Assembly: GCA_964020085.1 (NCBI GenBank)
Contig: OZ026600.1
Coordinates: forward strand, 7,233,448-7,297,447
Origin: Micromussa lordhowensis
Taxonomy: Eukaryota > Cnidaria > Anthozoa > Scleractinia > Lobophylliidae
Direction of reading: 5' to 3'
Length of the DNA stretch: 64,000 nucleotides
Shown here: piece after piece, positions 12,602-26,500 of the stretch
How positions within the stretch are numbered: position 1 is the first letter of the stretch
Layout: every line of letters begins with the position of its first letter
Made by a program: the position numbers and the translations under genes
Notes under the pieces: model-generated
Seen by the model: only the letters and a program-made list of their open reading frames with translations
Database searches by the model: none
What the model was told of the DNA's origin: nothing

Positions 12602-13420
12602 CAGGTTTCAGTACGACTTAAATTATTGTCTCCTTTACCAATCTTGAAAATTTGACATTCGGTTAAAGCCCAATGGAGACACCCTGTTTGAAATATTGGT
12701 GATCCGTCTATTTGGTAATTTTGAGAAATAAAGCTGTAAAGTTTTACTTCGGTCCCCGAGAGCCTAAGGAGCTCTGTGAACCGGGGGGAAGAGGCAAGAC
12801 AGGGGGAGTGGGGATACCGAAGGTTTTACATAAATGTTCCATTGAATACCCGAATACGCACCGGTCGTAGAATTGTTTACCAATTATAAGAAGCGTATAA
12901 GATGGTACAGGAAACAATGTTCAGGACCTGTTCACATTTCCAAAGCTTTCCTGTAAATTATAATTAAAATTTACTGAATTGAATCCATTTTGTAAGTGCT
13001 TTTGGACAGAAAACAAGCGTTGCAATAGTCGCTGCTATGGTAAAATATAATAACTGGTGTGCAGATTCCTGATTTAAACGTAAACCAAGGAGTAATTAGA
13101 GCAAAATCGTTTCAAAAAACGTTTTTTTGAACACAATTTGTATCTGAAGGTTGAAAAAATTGTGTTTGAGTACTCGTACACGTATGGAACACGTACATGT
13201 AATCATAGTCACGAATTTATCAGTATCAAGGCTTATTTTATTCATGCCTAACATGTTATAAGTAAAACGACACGAATGAGTATCAGTTGAAAGAAAATTT
13301 ATTTTGACTACACACCCTAAGTTGCTTGAAGCGAAACATCGGGAATTTTCATTTTTCCTCTTACAGGTCATTTAACCATTCACTCCCAAATTGTCACCAA
13401 AAAAATGCCGTCGGAGCAAA

Positions 13421-13565
13421 GGGCTAACGCTCGAAACGCCAGCTTTCGAACCTCTTTACGGTGGCCAATTCACATTATCAACTCAGTTGATAAAACCAAA
13501 TTATCTTGTAATACTCCCCACCGACGCAGCACCACAGTTTCTATAGAAACTTACCCCCTTTATTC
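13421..13565. repeat. fragment of the "GGGCTAACGCTCGAAACGTC" MITE family
   Basis: Contains one arm (GGGCTAACGCTCGAAACGCC ... GGTGGCCAATTCACATTATC) and the tail (GATAAAACCAAATTATCTTG ... AGAAACTTACCCCC) also seen at 31808, 32737, 44663 and 47436. Confidence 0.65.
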
Positions 13566-14135
13566 ATTTGCTATGTGGATAGATCCATCTGCTTATTGAT
13601 AATATCTAGTGATATTTAATTAATGACGTCACAAGTGGTACAAAGACCACGACTATGAAGAAGCCTTGTATGGCTCCTTTAGCGTCAAAGGGTTAAAAAG
13701 CAAGGATATTAAGTTATTTAAAAAATACTTAAAATATCCTAGACATATATATATATACTATTAACTTACGTAACTTTCCTATTTATGTTATATGCTATTG
13801 GCCGAATAAATCGAACCTGATTCTTTTGGCCAGCTCTAATCGTGAATTATCGTATACTTTAAAAGTCTTTTCGCATTCAAAGGTAAAAAAATACTAATAA
13901 TATATTATTAGTTTTAATTCCAATATTGTTATTAATTTTAAATCCATAGTCATTGTTAAAAACTGCTATTTAGAATCCCCTCCTGTATTCTGCATTTTCG
14001 TTGAGGTCACGATCGGCATCGGTGTGTCTTCAGGATTGAAGAAGCTCAGATCCATAAAGGTGCGAAGAGCCATTTGTGGAGGGACGGGTTGGGATGGTTT
14101 GTGTCCATCTTGGTCATTGGTGCTTAGCGGTGCGG

Positions 14136-17100
14136 TTATTTCGCCTTATTTGGAAATATGCCACTCAAAATGTCGGTTACTTCTTGTGCATGCAACTTCC
14201 CAATGCCAACTGCGGGCGCGGCTAAAACTTTGCGACCAACATACTGGAGCTAGAAGGAATGAATGGATTTATTACGTCTTATTAGGTAACCAATCAATCA
14301 ATTAGTCGATCAGTCAGTCGGTCAGTCAACTAAATCAAAACACTTCATCGCTTATCAGCAACATATAGCTGATAGGTAAATCAGACGCCATAGATGGAAA
14401 CTGAAAAGTCATCAGTATGGAATTTTTACTGAGATCGTGTCATAGACCTCTATCGAGCGAGGGAAGGTTTAAGAGGCGCTCGAAATGACCTGAGGAGTGT
14501 TCACATCAGAAGGTAAAAATGTTTGGTGTGCATGTGTAAATGGGAAGCTGAAAGCGTCCGCGATTACCTTGATCCCTAGAATGTTCTCAAATCGCGGCGA
14601 GACAAAACTCCAAGCTCCCATGTTCCTGTGTTCTTCTTGGCTCCAAACAAATTCTGAAGTTGAGAGAAAATGAAGTTAAGAAGTTAAGCAAGGTTATTAT
14701 TAATAAAGTATCCTAAAACAGCACAGAGTGGCCCAGAAAAATCGTATCATTGAGACAGCAACTGAGTCGCAAGTTTTCAAAAAATAAACTGGATACACGA
14801 AATGTTAAAAAAATTAAAAACCTTAGAAGTAAATTTAGCATTTACCTTTTGCTCCTGGGAACTTCTGCAGCTCTTTACGAATCATTTCGACAGGAAACGG
14901 GCATAATGACTAGAGAGAAAACGAGGAAATGGAACTGAGACACTTTAAAATCGGCATATCATTTCTAACAGCGAAGCAGGATTTACTCTGCAACCACGTT
15001 ATGAAATACGCATCTTCGAAAAATGCGCCAATTTTTTTCAAATTTGAAGCTCATACTCCACCTTAATCGTATTTTCGCTCAGAGATAAGCAAACCATCAA
15101 ACGCGTTTTAAACTCGAAGTAAACTCGTCTCCGTTTGGGACTCAACGCGTTTTGCGTTGGCAGTCAAACGCAAACCGCGTTGGAGATGCCCATAAGTACA
15201 TCATCAAGGTCAGTTTGCATAACAAACTATGTAATCTGTCTGAAGTAGGAGACAAGCGTTATCCAAGGAAGTTCGATTTCCGCCGCTCTCTGTAGTCCGG
15301 TCTAGATCAGTTCCTCCCAAAACAGCGGACAGCGGCTGCTAATCGAGCCTTGAAGATTCCTTGAAAGCAGTAATCAAAACTAATATTCAGAGCACTGTAA
15401 CCAGGCGCTTACCTCAAGTCTAATAATGGCTGTATCCATGCTGTTAGTTGTTTCTCTTTGTTTTGCTAGCGCGTAATAATGCTTCCCAGAGCAGAATACT
15501 ACACGCTTCACTGAGGCACTATTAACAGTGTCATCTCCCAGCACTGGTTTAAAATGGGTCCCTGGGCCCATCTCCTTAAGAGACGACACTGCAGCCTGGC
15601 AAAAAGATGAATCAGATGAGTTGCTGTTCATTCAACAAAAACCACAGAGTATATAATCAAACTGAACGTTTTACTCACTGGTAGTCTTAGCAGGAGCTTG
15701 GGTCCAACGACAATTAGAGGTTTGCGAAAGTTGCGTACCATCTAAACGAGAAAAAATAAGGATTAGGTTCCTTACAAGCAAGTTTAGCTACAATCAGCAT
15801 CAGCTTTGGTCAATTTTTGCCTGTGTTAAATTCTAACAATAATAATACTACGCGAGTTAACTACAGATTAAACGAGACAGGAGACCATAAACATGCTAAA
15901 AAAAGTAACGCCTGTGACCAGACTAAAGTTATCCGTTTCAATAATAGCGTTATAGCTCGTTTAAACACAAGAATCAGATTAATTTCCCTTGTCTTCCTAC
16001 TCAAGGTAACATCATGACCGCCAGGACCATTTGATTGATAGGCGACTATCTGCTGTCCCTTCATGCATTTCACCTCACCTGCTGACGTAATAAGTGGAAG
16101 TACTGCGCAGGCGTGGTAGGGTTGGCTATGTGCATGTTAACACTGTCACCATCTACTTCGTCTTCCTTACTGTCCGTCATCTGTAAAGGTAAGAAAATGC
16201 TGAACTTTTCACCTGCGGAGGGGGGAGGAGACTTATAGCAGGTGGAAAACAAGGAGAGGTCCTTATTTGAGTTGGGGTGGGGAGGGAGGGGGGCCAGCTA
16301 CCAATAAGTCGAGGGCAATATCCGGTCTGAAGGATGTCCGTTGTTTTTGTCACAGGCGTCGCTAAACAACATGGAATATCCTCATTACATAATCTCCACC
16401 TTTTTGCCCTTGAATCTTCCATTGATGGATATATCCCTTTTGCGGGATCCCTCGTTATATAGATCAAGATCATGAGGGCTCGGCTCGTGCAAGTTTATGA
16501 TTCAAGACTCAAACACAGCAGAAGTGATTCAAGGAAGATCTGCCCCCAAAGCAGCACTTGTTCCCTCAACTAAACACGCATTTTATGCACAGGTGTTTCT
16601 ACTTGACTCTGTCCTTCCGTTTAGCCTGGTACCACGATCCGCTAGGCCTAATCTTAGGCTCGTTCCATTTCTCCTTGTTCCCTTATGGCTGATCTACCTT
16701 GGGTCCAGCGGGTTTGGCTTTTACCCACAATACTCACTCAAAACACCCTTAAGGCTTTGGTTAAATCTTAACGGAACAAACCAACAAAAACGCAAAACGA
16801 GATCTCATACTTCGTATTGTCAGGCACATCTCCAACCCTTCAAATTTAACTGGTACAATTTTTTAACCGAGTCAGTTCAAAAAAATCAATTCTGACCAGC
16901 GTCAACCGAGCTTTATTTGATGCGCTATATTTGCTTCGAAATATACCATGAAATGATCTACAATCAGAATACAAACCTGAAGAAATCTTTCCATTCTGCA
17001 GGATGAATGCTCAGGTCCTGCCCCATCATAACCATGAGGTAGTAACATCACTAGACCACTCTGTAACAGCCACTTTGCTGCAATGTAAAATTAGAAGTAC

Positions 17101-18127
17101 TGTTTAAACGCATACACGAACTACATCTAAGAGAGACTTGCCTACAGAGAAGTTGTCTTGTGGAATAGTCAGTCACCTGAAGCAAAGCAAGCCACTAGTT
17201 TATCCTTCTTTAGATAATAAAAGAATTATCCAATGAACACTTTTTAGATATAAAAAGCAATGGCTCGTTTAGTGTACGCTACTATAAATTGTAATTTAGG
17301 TCATTATAATATATAGATTTAGCCAAACCCAAAAGCGGAGCTCCTAACTGCAATAATTAACCATAAAGAAAAAAGAGGATTTGTTTTTCTTGGATCAAAA
17401 CTCAAGATATAATCAATTGTGAGTATGTAATTGTTCAGCGGGTGGTTTCGCTATTTTTTTCAGTTAAATTTTAACGAACTATACTCAATAAGTGTAACCA
17501 AGATTGTAGAAACAATGTACGCAATATATCAGGGACTTTTCAAGAGACGATTGTGTAATGGAATTTGTCGAAAGAAAAGTCAACAACGTGCCAAGGGTTA
17601 ATTTGCGCCGAAATTTTTGCCTTTGCAAGTACTCCCTCCTTCTCCCCCAGAGTAATAACCTAACCTAATAATAAGCCTGCGATCCATTTGAAAACCAGTA
17701 CCCGGCCAGCGGTCAACTTAGAAAAAAACACACACGAGCTCGTTGAGTTCTAAACCTGAGTCCGCGATATGGTCATCTGATACTGGTCGGCGGATATCTT
17801 GTTTTGACAGTTGTCAATTAACCATAACATGGATGTCCAGTATCAAAATGTAACTACGGTAATGGTGCTACTCTCTTATTTTTCAAGATATTGGGCTTAC
17901 GTACGGGCAGTCACGTGACAACCAAACTTTTTGAGATCGATGGGTTGCCAAATTTTCTAAGATATGGGGCTCCGGACACGCGCCTTCGGCGCGCAGGAGC
18001 TCCGCTATTAAGTTTTTTTTATCATAATTTTGTTGGTAATTTGCAAGGCTCCGTAAAATAGCACAATAATGTGAAATGAAATGAACACGGTGGGTGTATT
18101 TTTATATTATAACTTTTCTTGCACGTG

Positions 18128-18168
<41 letters not shown>

Positions 18169-20267
18169 GGTAATCGCGCGACTAATTTCAAAATCGGACG
18201 AGCGCGAAGCGCGAGGCCGATTTGAGCGAAAACTGTTGAGCGAAAACGTCTGTAGCGCTTTTCCTAAGTTTTGAAAACTGTAGAAAACTTTGCTAAGGAA
18301 ACCATTAAAGCGCGTGTAATTGACGTATAAATCACGTGGGTATCCAATAACAGGTGTCCGATTACAAAAAGTTCAAATCGGACACCCGTAATTGGACACC
18401 CACGTGATCGCGCGCAGATTACATGACAAATAGGCGAGCGGGGAACCAATCACGATCGAGAATTTTGTTATAGTACGATTGCTGCTGAAGTCAAAGAATT
18501 CAAATATGAACCTTCTTAGAGTAACACCACGAGCGCTTTCCGCTCAACCAAAAACTCCGGAAGTTTGGAAACGAGGGCAAATGGTGCAAAACATTTCTTG
18601 GAAAGTTTGCGAAAATTGCTCAATTTCCGAAATGCAAATCATTCAACCGAAAATTCTGGAAATTCCGAGAGGAATACCAACTGGAACGGAAATTATCGGT
18701 AAGAATATTCGAAGCAGATAACAATAAATATTCGTTGGCACACAAAGTAGCAGTAATTGTTATATTTACCCTCTGCTCCTGATACGAAAGTATCGATAAT
18801 AATCTGCGCGCCATTAAAGAAATCTCCAAACTGTGACTCCCAGATAATAAGGTGATTAGGATTCTCAATGCTCATGCCATATTCAAAGCCAAGACATGCT
18901 TCTTCTGACAAAGGACTGTTTACAACCTGTGAGAAACACCAAGAAGAGAGATATCACTTCGTGTCGAATCAAGACTGCCATCATTTAGGCGCACGAGTCA
19001 CAATAATTTGGCTTTGACTTTACTTCCTTTTAGAGCAGCAGAGTGGTTTTCAATTGAGTGTGCTAAAAAATTAAAACCAAACTAATTACTTACTTAGACT
19101 ACTCAGCTTATCTCAAACTGTAGTACAATTGAAAAGCGCTTTATCCGATTGAGCATCGCAAAACCAAAACTAAAATAATCACTGGACAAAGGACACAGAC
19201 AGACTATCGAACCAATCAAAACTCCCCGCAAATACATGTAGACGAAAAGCGCGGGAAAACGCATGTGAGCGTGTCAAAATTGGTCGTGGTTTCACTTCTG
19301 ATTGGATGACAAAGTGGCGCCAATTTTTAAGCCAATCGTGTGACGTGGTAATTCTTAACCAAAGCAAATCCGAAATTATTTTCGATTAACCACGAAAACA
19401 AACAAACAATCGAAACAAAAGATAGCAAAGCTAGTCGATAGAGACCATCAAATTTAGTAGATTGTGTGAAAGAGATGTTTCTCTTCGCTACTCAATTCTT
19501 CCTCCCACCGTCAAAACGTACATACTGCGCCATGACGTGGCTGTACAAAGCGGTTTCTGATTGGTCGGTGCTCGGAGCTTCCCGCGCAATTAACAACCAA
19601 ACCAGGGCTCGAAAAAAGTGTCGTCCCATTGTCCAGGACAAGTACATTTTCCTTCTGGGCAAGTGCCTTTTCATTCTCACTTGCCCGATAGGCAAAGGAT
19701 CAGGCAAGTCGTCTGCAAACTAAATCATTAAAACAGCAAACTAGGACTTGCCCAGGACAAGCAAAATTTAAAAGCTACTTGTCGCAAGGGCAAGCTGGAA
19801 TTCAAGATTTTTTTCGAGACGATACGTATCTTTGTAGAGTACGTCATCCGAATCGAATTTCTCGGGTCCAGGTCCACTCGGGTCGCGCCTCGAGTGGGAA
19901 ACGAAAAGAGCGCGAGAAGTGTGATAAAGTGCTTAAGCACGATCAGGTACCTCAAGAAAAGCGTTCTGCTGTTCTGACATGTTATTCAGCGGCACATGCA
20001 TCTCGTCAGTAAGCTGATCCACCAACATAGCATGCCTGTGACTGAACGTTCCTCGTCCTACATCCTGTCCGCTAAAGCGCACCTGATAACCTGCCACACA
20101 GACATGTGAACGAAAAGCTATTCAACAGTCGACAGAAAATAAAATTGCCTGTGATTATGTTTTTATGGTATGGAAGTAAGCTTAACAATAAACTTTGCAG
20201 ATGTCTCTGGATGGAATAGTATGGGACCAATCTATTGTGCAGCACTTTCATGCACGACTATTTGTTA

Positions 20268-20301
<34 letters not shown>

Positions 20302-20446
20302 GAGAGTTTTCATTGGCTTAGCCATCGTGGTATATGAGCCATTATACCATGATCTACAAAAATGGCGAGCGTATGCGTGATTTTTTGGGCCTTTTTATTT
20401 TAATTGTAGTCTAGTTTTCTATATTTTGAGGGCGTTTTTAATAAAA

Positions 20447-20483
<37 letters not shown>

Positions 20484-20484
20484 T

Positions 20485-20558
<74 letters not shown>

Positions 20559-23500
20559 TTAAGTATAAAATTAATGTACCAGCGGTATATCACGAATGCC
20601 GTTTTCTAATTCGCCGGCCTATTCACTATCTATTCTGTTGTAGATAGTGAGTAACCTAGAAGTGAGCGCTTGTTTGAAAAAATGGCGGCCGCTTTTTTGT
20701 GCTTTCTGTGTCTGCGAAAGGGATTTAGATAATTTACTAGTTAATTTTCGAACGACTGGTAGATTTATACGAACACAATTAGATGACTCGCTCTCAATTT
20801 CTACGCGTGATAGTTGACTCGGACTGAGCACTCGACAAATCACGCAATAGAAATCTCGAACTCATAATCTAATTATAAATTGTAACATAGCTAGCAAAAC
20901 CACACTATCAAACTCAGTATACAAAAGCATGATACAGGCTCACGGCGTGAGCCGATTTGCCAGAAAATTTCACTTTTATATTATAAAATTACAATATTCA
21001 ATTAGGCAAGTAACCTTGATAAAGAAGGCTTCCGATAGCAAGCGCCTCTGCTGTGGCCCAGTCAATCCCAGCCCCACTCATAAGTTTCTTTATCCTAGCT
21101 TCAACATGAGTCTTTTTAAGATGTGGGTGAATGTTGAACGAGTCTGGTATCTCAACAGACTTAGCTCCAACAAACAGCAAGCCTTCTAGAGGAAAGCCTA
21201 GGACAAAAAAGACAAGGTGTTTTAAAAGCATTCAAGACTTAAACTGCAACGAAATAGATTTTGCAGAATGTTACTTTACAAAATTGTGCCTTGTTAAAGA
21301 ACTTTTAACATTTTTACAGACGCTGCGTAATTTTCAGTTACAAACAAAGTGAGTTGCGCAAATCTCGCGAGCAGTCGATATTGACAATTTGATGCGTATG
21401 CCACGCATTTGGCTGAATATAACAATTTCGAAAAAGAAAACGTTCAGATAGATAGAGTTTTGAGATGTTGCTTGTCTAAAATTATAATTATTCTTTCCAT
21501 TTTCACATTTGATAAAGCAGTTAACTACTCGAGACAAATACTTCGCCCTTCATACTTTAAATGGTCCTTTAGCCTGCGAAGTTGGAAGGATTTCACTCGC
21601 AGGTGTAAGTGTTTTTTTCCCCTATTCTGGCAGCGAAGTCTCTAAGGAGAGCGGCGAAACGTGTGAAGTTCCCTCGCACCTTGGACTGCTTCGGTAATTT
21701 CGCCAGCTACGTACATGCAAGCCAATGTAATTTTTATACTAAGCTCTGATACCTGTATCCCAAGTGGTAATTTTATTCTCACTGGCCTGTACCAAGCCCT
21801 TCCAGTGTCCTTCTAGGTGGCTTGTACTGGGTATAACATTATCTGCAAGCTTCAATTCATTGTTAAGATACGCCGTATAATCAGTGGCATCTTTCTGCAG
21901 TTCTTCATGACTGACCACACCCCTTGTAACCAGGCTGTCGGCATAGGCGTCAGGAACGCTGGGTCTGTTCTCTATTACTTGGTACATCGTTGGTTGTGTA
22001 AAAGATGGATCGTCAATCTCATTGTGTCCCCTGTAATAAAAAATACACTAATTAATAAATCACTAAATTAATAAATTAATATTAAAAATAATAAACTAAT
22101 TAATTTTAAGAAAACTTAATAAATGAATACATAGAAAAGCTCAGTAATACGGGCATCAGTTTCACTGTAAGATTGCCGCGAAACAGTGCTGCATTGTTTG
22201 CTGAAAGGAGTTGTTGCCGTATGAACTTTTATAGCCTCTAGACACGCTCTCGATTGGGATATAATACGAAAACAAAGAAACCGGACAAGGAGCTAGCCGA
22301 GTTTGGTCTGGGGCGAGCGGAGCGTGCCGAAAGCGGTCTGGGGTGGAAAAAAGGCTTCGCTCGCCGACTGGTATCAACTTGTTAAGCGGTCTGAGTTGAA
22401 ATGAGTTCAATATTGTTGCGTGCGAGATGTTGCAAAGAAAATAGTCTTAGACGCAGTTCGTTTCTCTGTGTTAACCAAAGTCAAAGCACTTACAATTACT
22501 TAAAAATCACAAGAAACTTATAAGCAACAAGATGAACCAATGAAAACACTTGGACAAACTATCTCCGCCGACAACGTGAAAAAAATATAGATACAAGACT
22601 AAGTAGCGATAGGGTGTGGCTTGGCATCTGTTTGGTTGAGTGCAATATATACAGGTGGTGCACAATTTATAAAGAACCAATAACACGCTGAGAGCGCAGT
22701 GAAGCAAGACCGAAGTAATTCTTACTTTCCACAGTCAATTGTAAAACACCCTTAAAGATATAACACCAAGTACAAGCTCAAGCTCAGGCTTACCATCGTC
22801 TATAACATAACATATCTACAATAATATCCTTTCTGCATTTCATTCTGTATTCCAAGGCCAGTCGGCAGGCGCGAACCACTTCCTACAAAATAAACAGGTA
22901 ACAGAATACATACTCGTTCAGGTAAAGTTCAAACTTGAAAACATTGTATAGGGGAATCCTTGTTTACAATATTTACCTCATTGGCATAAGCAATTCTGTT
23001 TCTGACGGAGTTACAAATAAATCAGTTCTGAATATTGAAAGGTCATAGTACGATTAACTCTGCCAGTAAATATGAGCCTGATGTATTGAATACTTTTTGT
23101 GCAACACGGGTTTAAAGACTCAAAATTTAACAAAGAATGTATGAGCTCATTAGCGCTTTTGCCATCCAGAAATTTGGCAGTTTTTGAAAAACAATTTCTC
23201 CCTGAATATTACACCCAAAGAGCTACAAAAATTCACCATATACTAAGTTTCACTAGCTCTTCAGATGCCTGAAGTCAATTCATATCTAACATGTTGCCTT
23301 CTGTACGCAAAGTCGTATGCAAATGAGCGAAAATGTAAACAATGACGTCAGCATGAATCCGCCTATATGATCATACTACCGTACAACAACACTGACCGTA
23401 TCTTATAGAAACCAAACGCTTGTTAAACTGTCTTGAGCCAAACAAGTCGATATGAGCAGGTCAGGTCCTGTTTGTAAGGGTTTGGGCACGACAACAATTC

Positions 23501-26500
23501 ATTTAGCACGAGCAATTCAGAACATTAACAAAAGTTATTTCACAACCGTTTTCAACAGCTAGAAGCCCAAGAGAGAGTGAATACGTATTGAGTAAGGTCT
23601 GGCCCGACGGTAAAACATTTTGCTCTCGGTCATTTTTCGGTCCTTGCTACACCCGGGACAGGGAATGAGAGGGACTTCCATGTAAAAAGGGCGGGATGTT
23701 CGTCGGACAAATTTAAATAAAACCCCTCAAGGAGGCCAATTTGGGCGGGGTTAGAGTGTTATTTGACCCTAAAAAGATACCACTTTAAAACAGACATGAC
23801 GGCGATATTTTTTGTCATTTCTTCGAGCACAACCCTAACAGATACCTTGAAGGCTGAAAAGGGTGGCATTTCGTGTTGAACACTCTGAAACTAAAATCCG
23901 CAATGTATACCCCAACGCGTCCCCGACTATTTTACACGGGTATTCCCTTCCCCCCTCCCCCGCTTCGGGCGGGGGGTTGTTACGCTCGGGTCATCCACCA
24001 CATGACCTGGGGTCAGATATTTCCCTTGTGTCCCTCCCTTTCAGACAAAAAAAAAACCTTCCCACAGGAAGCACACAGTACCTCGGGATTATCGCCATTA
24101 ACATGGAGCACAGGACAACCAATCATTTTACCAACATCGCTGCTGTACATAGACGACCTGTAAAACAAATGATAATAGCTAACTTTCAAAAGTTCACTAA
24201 TTCGAAGATTGCTAGCTAGAGAATAATAGTGGTCACCATTTATTGTTCATTGTATTCACAAAAGTGTAGTTTTCCGCAACGTTGGGTTTTCAGCTGGCTG
24301 TGGAACGAATGAGGCTTAAAACGGATCTATGGATTACGGCGATTATATTTCATCGTTTTCTCCTTAGTTTTAGTTTCGATTGAGAAGATATATCAAACAC
24401 GAAAGACCGTGTTCGACCACATTTCCAAACACCCCGAAGTTCGTCAAAAATACTCCGCTACGCGTCGTACTTCAACTCTCTTCCCAGTGTTCGGAAATGT
24501 GGTCAAACACGGTCTCCATGATTGATATTTTACTTAATATTGAAATAAGTACCTTCCCCTCTCTCCAGGAGTTGTAAAACCAAGCTGATTATTAACAATC
24601 AAATGGATAGTCCCGCCGACACTGAAATGAGGTAAGTTTGCCAGACAGAGAGTCTCTGCTACGACGCCCTGTGTGATACAAATACTCTCACAAGTTATGC
24701 CACAATGACAAAGAGAAACTAAGCTACAAAATTATGTGTTTGCTGAAAGAGGTTTAGAATCATAATCTTCATACATTTGTAGATCAAGATGACCACATTC
24801 GTCCAGCGCTGGGGCTGTTGATTTTCAGACTTAAATCTTTCCGGCTGTTTTCGAACTTATCTTTCAGCCAATTCACAACACAATTCTACATCATTAAGAC
24901 CCCAGTTAAAAACGTTTACCCATGGGAGGAAGGGAATTCTGGTTAGACTGCGCTGGCGTCCAGTTCTCTCGCGATTCTATCGACGCGTTCAACGATCGAA
25001 TAAAAATACGAGAAAGAGAGGGCTGTGAACAATCTACCTTCTGGTCAGTACGCCGAACTCTGAATCGAGAAGTCCAGGTTCGAGCCCTGGCTCAGGTTAG
25101 TGCATTGTGTTCTTGGACAAGACACACTTGAAACTCTCACAGTTCTCTATTCACCCAGGTTTTAAAATTGGAACCGGCTACTTAAACTTCTTAGATTCTT
25201 AGTTCGTTAAGTGCTTAATATGTACCTGAGCAGAGACTGAAGCATCGCCGTGCACCATAACACTCAACACCTTTGGGAAGAAAACGAGTGCAAGGTGTGT
25301 CAATTAGATGTTGATCCTATCATGAACTGACTGCTTTTAACATTCAAAGTGCTAAACATGTTCACTATAAGTTACAGTTTTTTTTAGAAAGATGTACACA
25401 AAATCACGCAGTCACATGGCACTGTGAATAACATTCTCTGTGAGCTCCTGTATTCAGCTAGCAGCAATCTAGCATCCCCAGCCTTTTCATATGGGAGTGT
25501 CTCCTCCCCCCCCCCTCCCGGGGCACAGACATACAGAACTGTTTTTTTTGAGTCAAAGAATAAGAGTCATAATTATATAAAAAATCATCTTTCAAGGGCA
25601 CCGATGTTCAGCTGTGCCAACATGGTCTATCAGCAAACAGTTCCTGAACACACAAGAAAAGTTACGTTTCAGATTTTTGTATTTTCCAATAGAGCACTAT
25701 GAATGTCCACTGTAGTGTAGCAAACAAGAGTCATTTGTAAATCAAGTACAAAATTCTGTTGCTGTAATTGGCCATGCCGTGACCACTGATTTTCAGTAGT
25801 AGAGATCCGATTTATCTGTGGCTAAACAGCTTCACAATATAAATTATTACGTATAAATTCATTCTCGACCCCGGAGCCTTCAATTTCTTGACAGGGGTAC
25901 TGTCATTCATCCACAAGAGGCTTTGGAGTCAAGAATGATTATGCAAAGTAGAACAAAATGCAACCTTGTCACCCAACTGGCTGTCTGGGATATCACTATA
26001 GCAACCATCTTTCAATGTCAATTGCCGACCTCTCGCCTTTCCAGCAGTTACAGGATCAACAGCATCTAAGTGTGACGGGTTTGGTAACATCGTCACATGT
26101 AGAGGTAGTTTGCGACCATAATCAAGATCTGCAGAATTGACTAGAATAAGAAGAGAGAGGAAAATTAAATGAAGACAAAGTAAAGTAATATTATTACCTG
26201 TATTACTGAATACTAATTAACAAAAAAAGAAGCCTGAGGAGTGTATTACACTGTGATAAAATACGACAGGCATTTGATAACACGAGGGAAATGTAGAAAA
26301 CACGAGCCACAGGCGAGTGTTTTCTAAATTTCTTGAGTGTTCTCAAATGTCCGGAGTGTTTTATCACAGTGTAATACACAGCTTAGGCTTCCTCATTTGT
26401 TTTATGATATAGATTTTACGCACGCAAAATAAGAGAGAACCTAAAATTAAAACTAATTGCCTTGCATTGGGTGCTAAGTACATTAAAGAGATACTAACAG

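Larger units (their letters stand above)
11151..14135. other. AQR promoter region and DHTKD1 3' flank
   Basis: The spacer between the AQR start (11150) and the DHTKD1 stop (14136) carries an E-box-like CCCACGTG near 11180, a large hairpin (12041-12179), a two-copy tandem repeat (12492-12601) and part of a dispersed MITE (13421-13565). No gene found. The AQR promoter must lie in its left part. Confidence 0.5.
14250..21014. other. DHTKD1 introns 15-23 (non-exon parts)
   Basis: Between the listed exons I see only repeat-derived DNA. The stretch 17950-18470 has GC-rich fragments (CGCGCCTTCGGCGCGC near 17980 and an inverted TCGGACACC near 18350-18400), 19600-19800 repeats GGACAAG/CTTGCCC motifs, and 20266-20925 holds two dispersed repeats. 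No further genes found. Confidence 0.45.

Noticed and set aside
16497..16895. 132-aa plus-strand ORF opposite DHTKD1 introns
   Set aside because: No recognisable composition, splice context or family feature; lies in intron DNA next to exon 18.
25060..25135. A functional tRNA gene at the B-box-like GGTTCGAGCC
   Set aside because: No acceptor stem or cloverleaf could be drawn; the following sequence is the SINE body shared with 41494.
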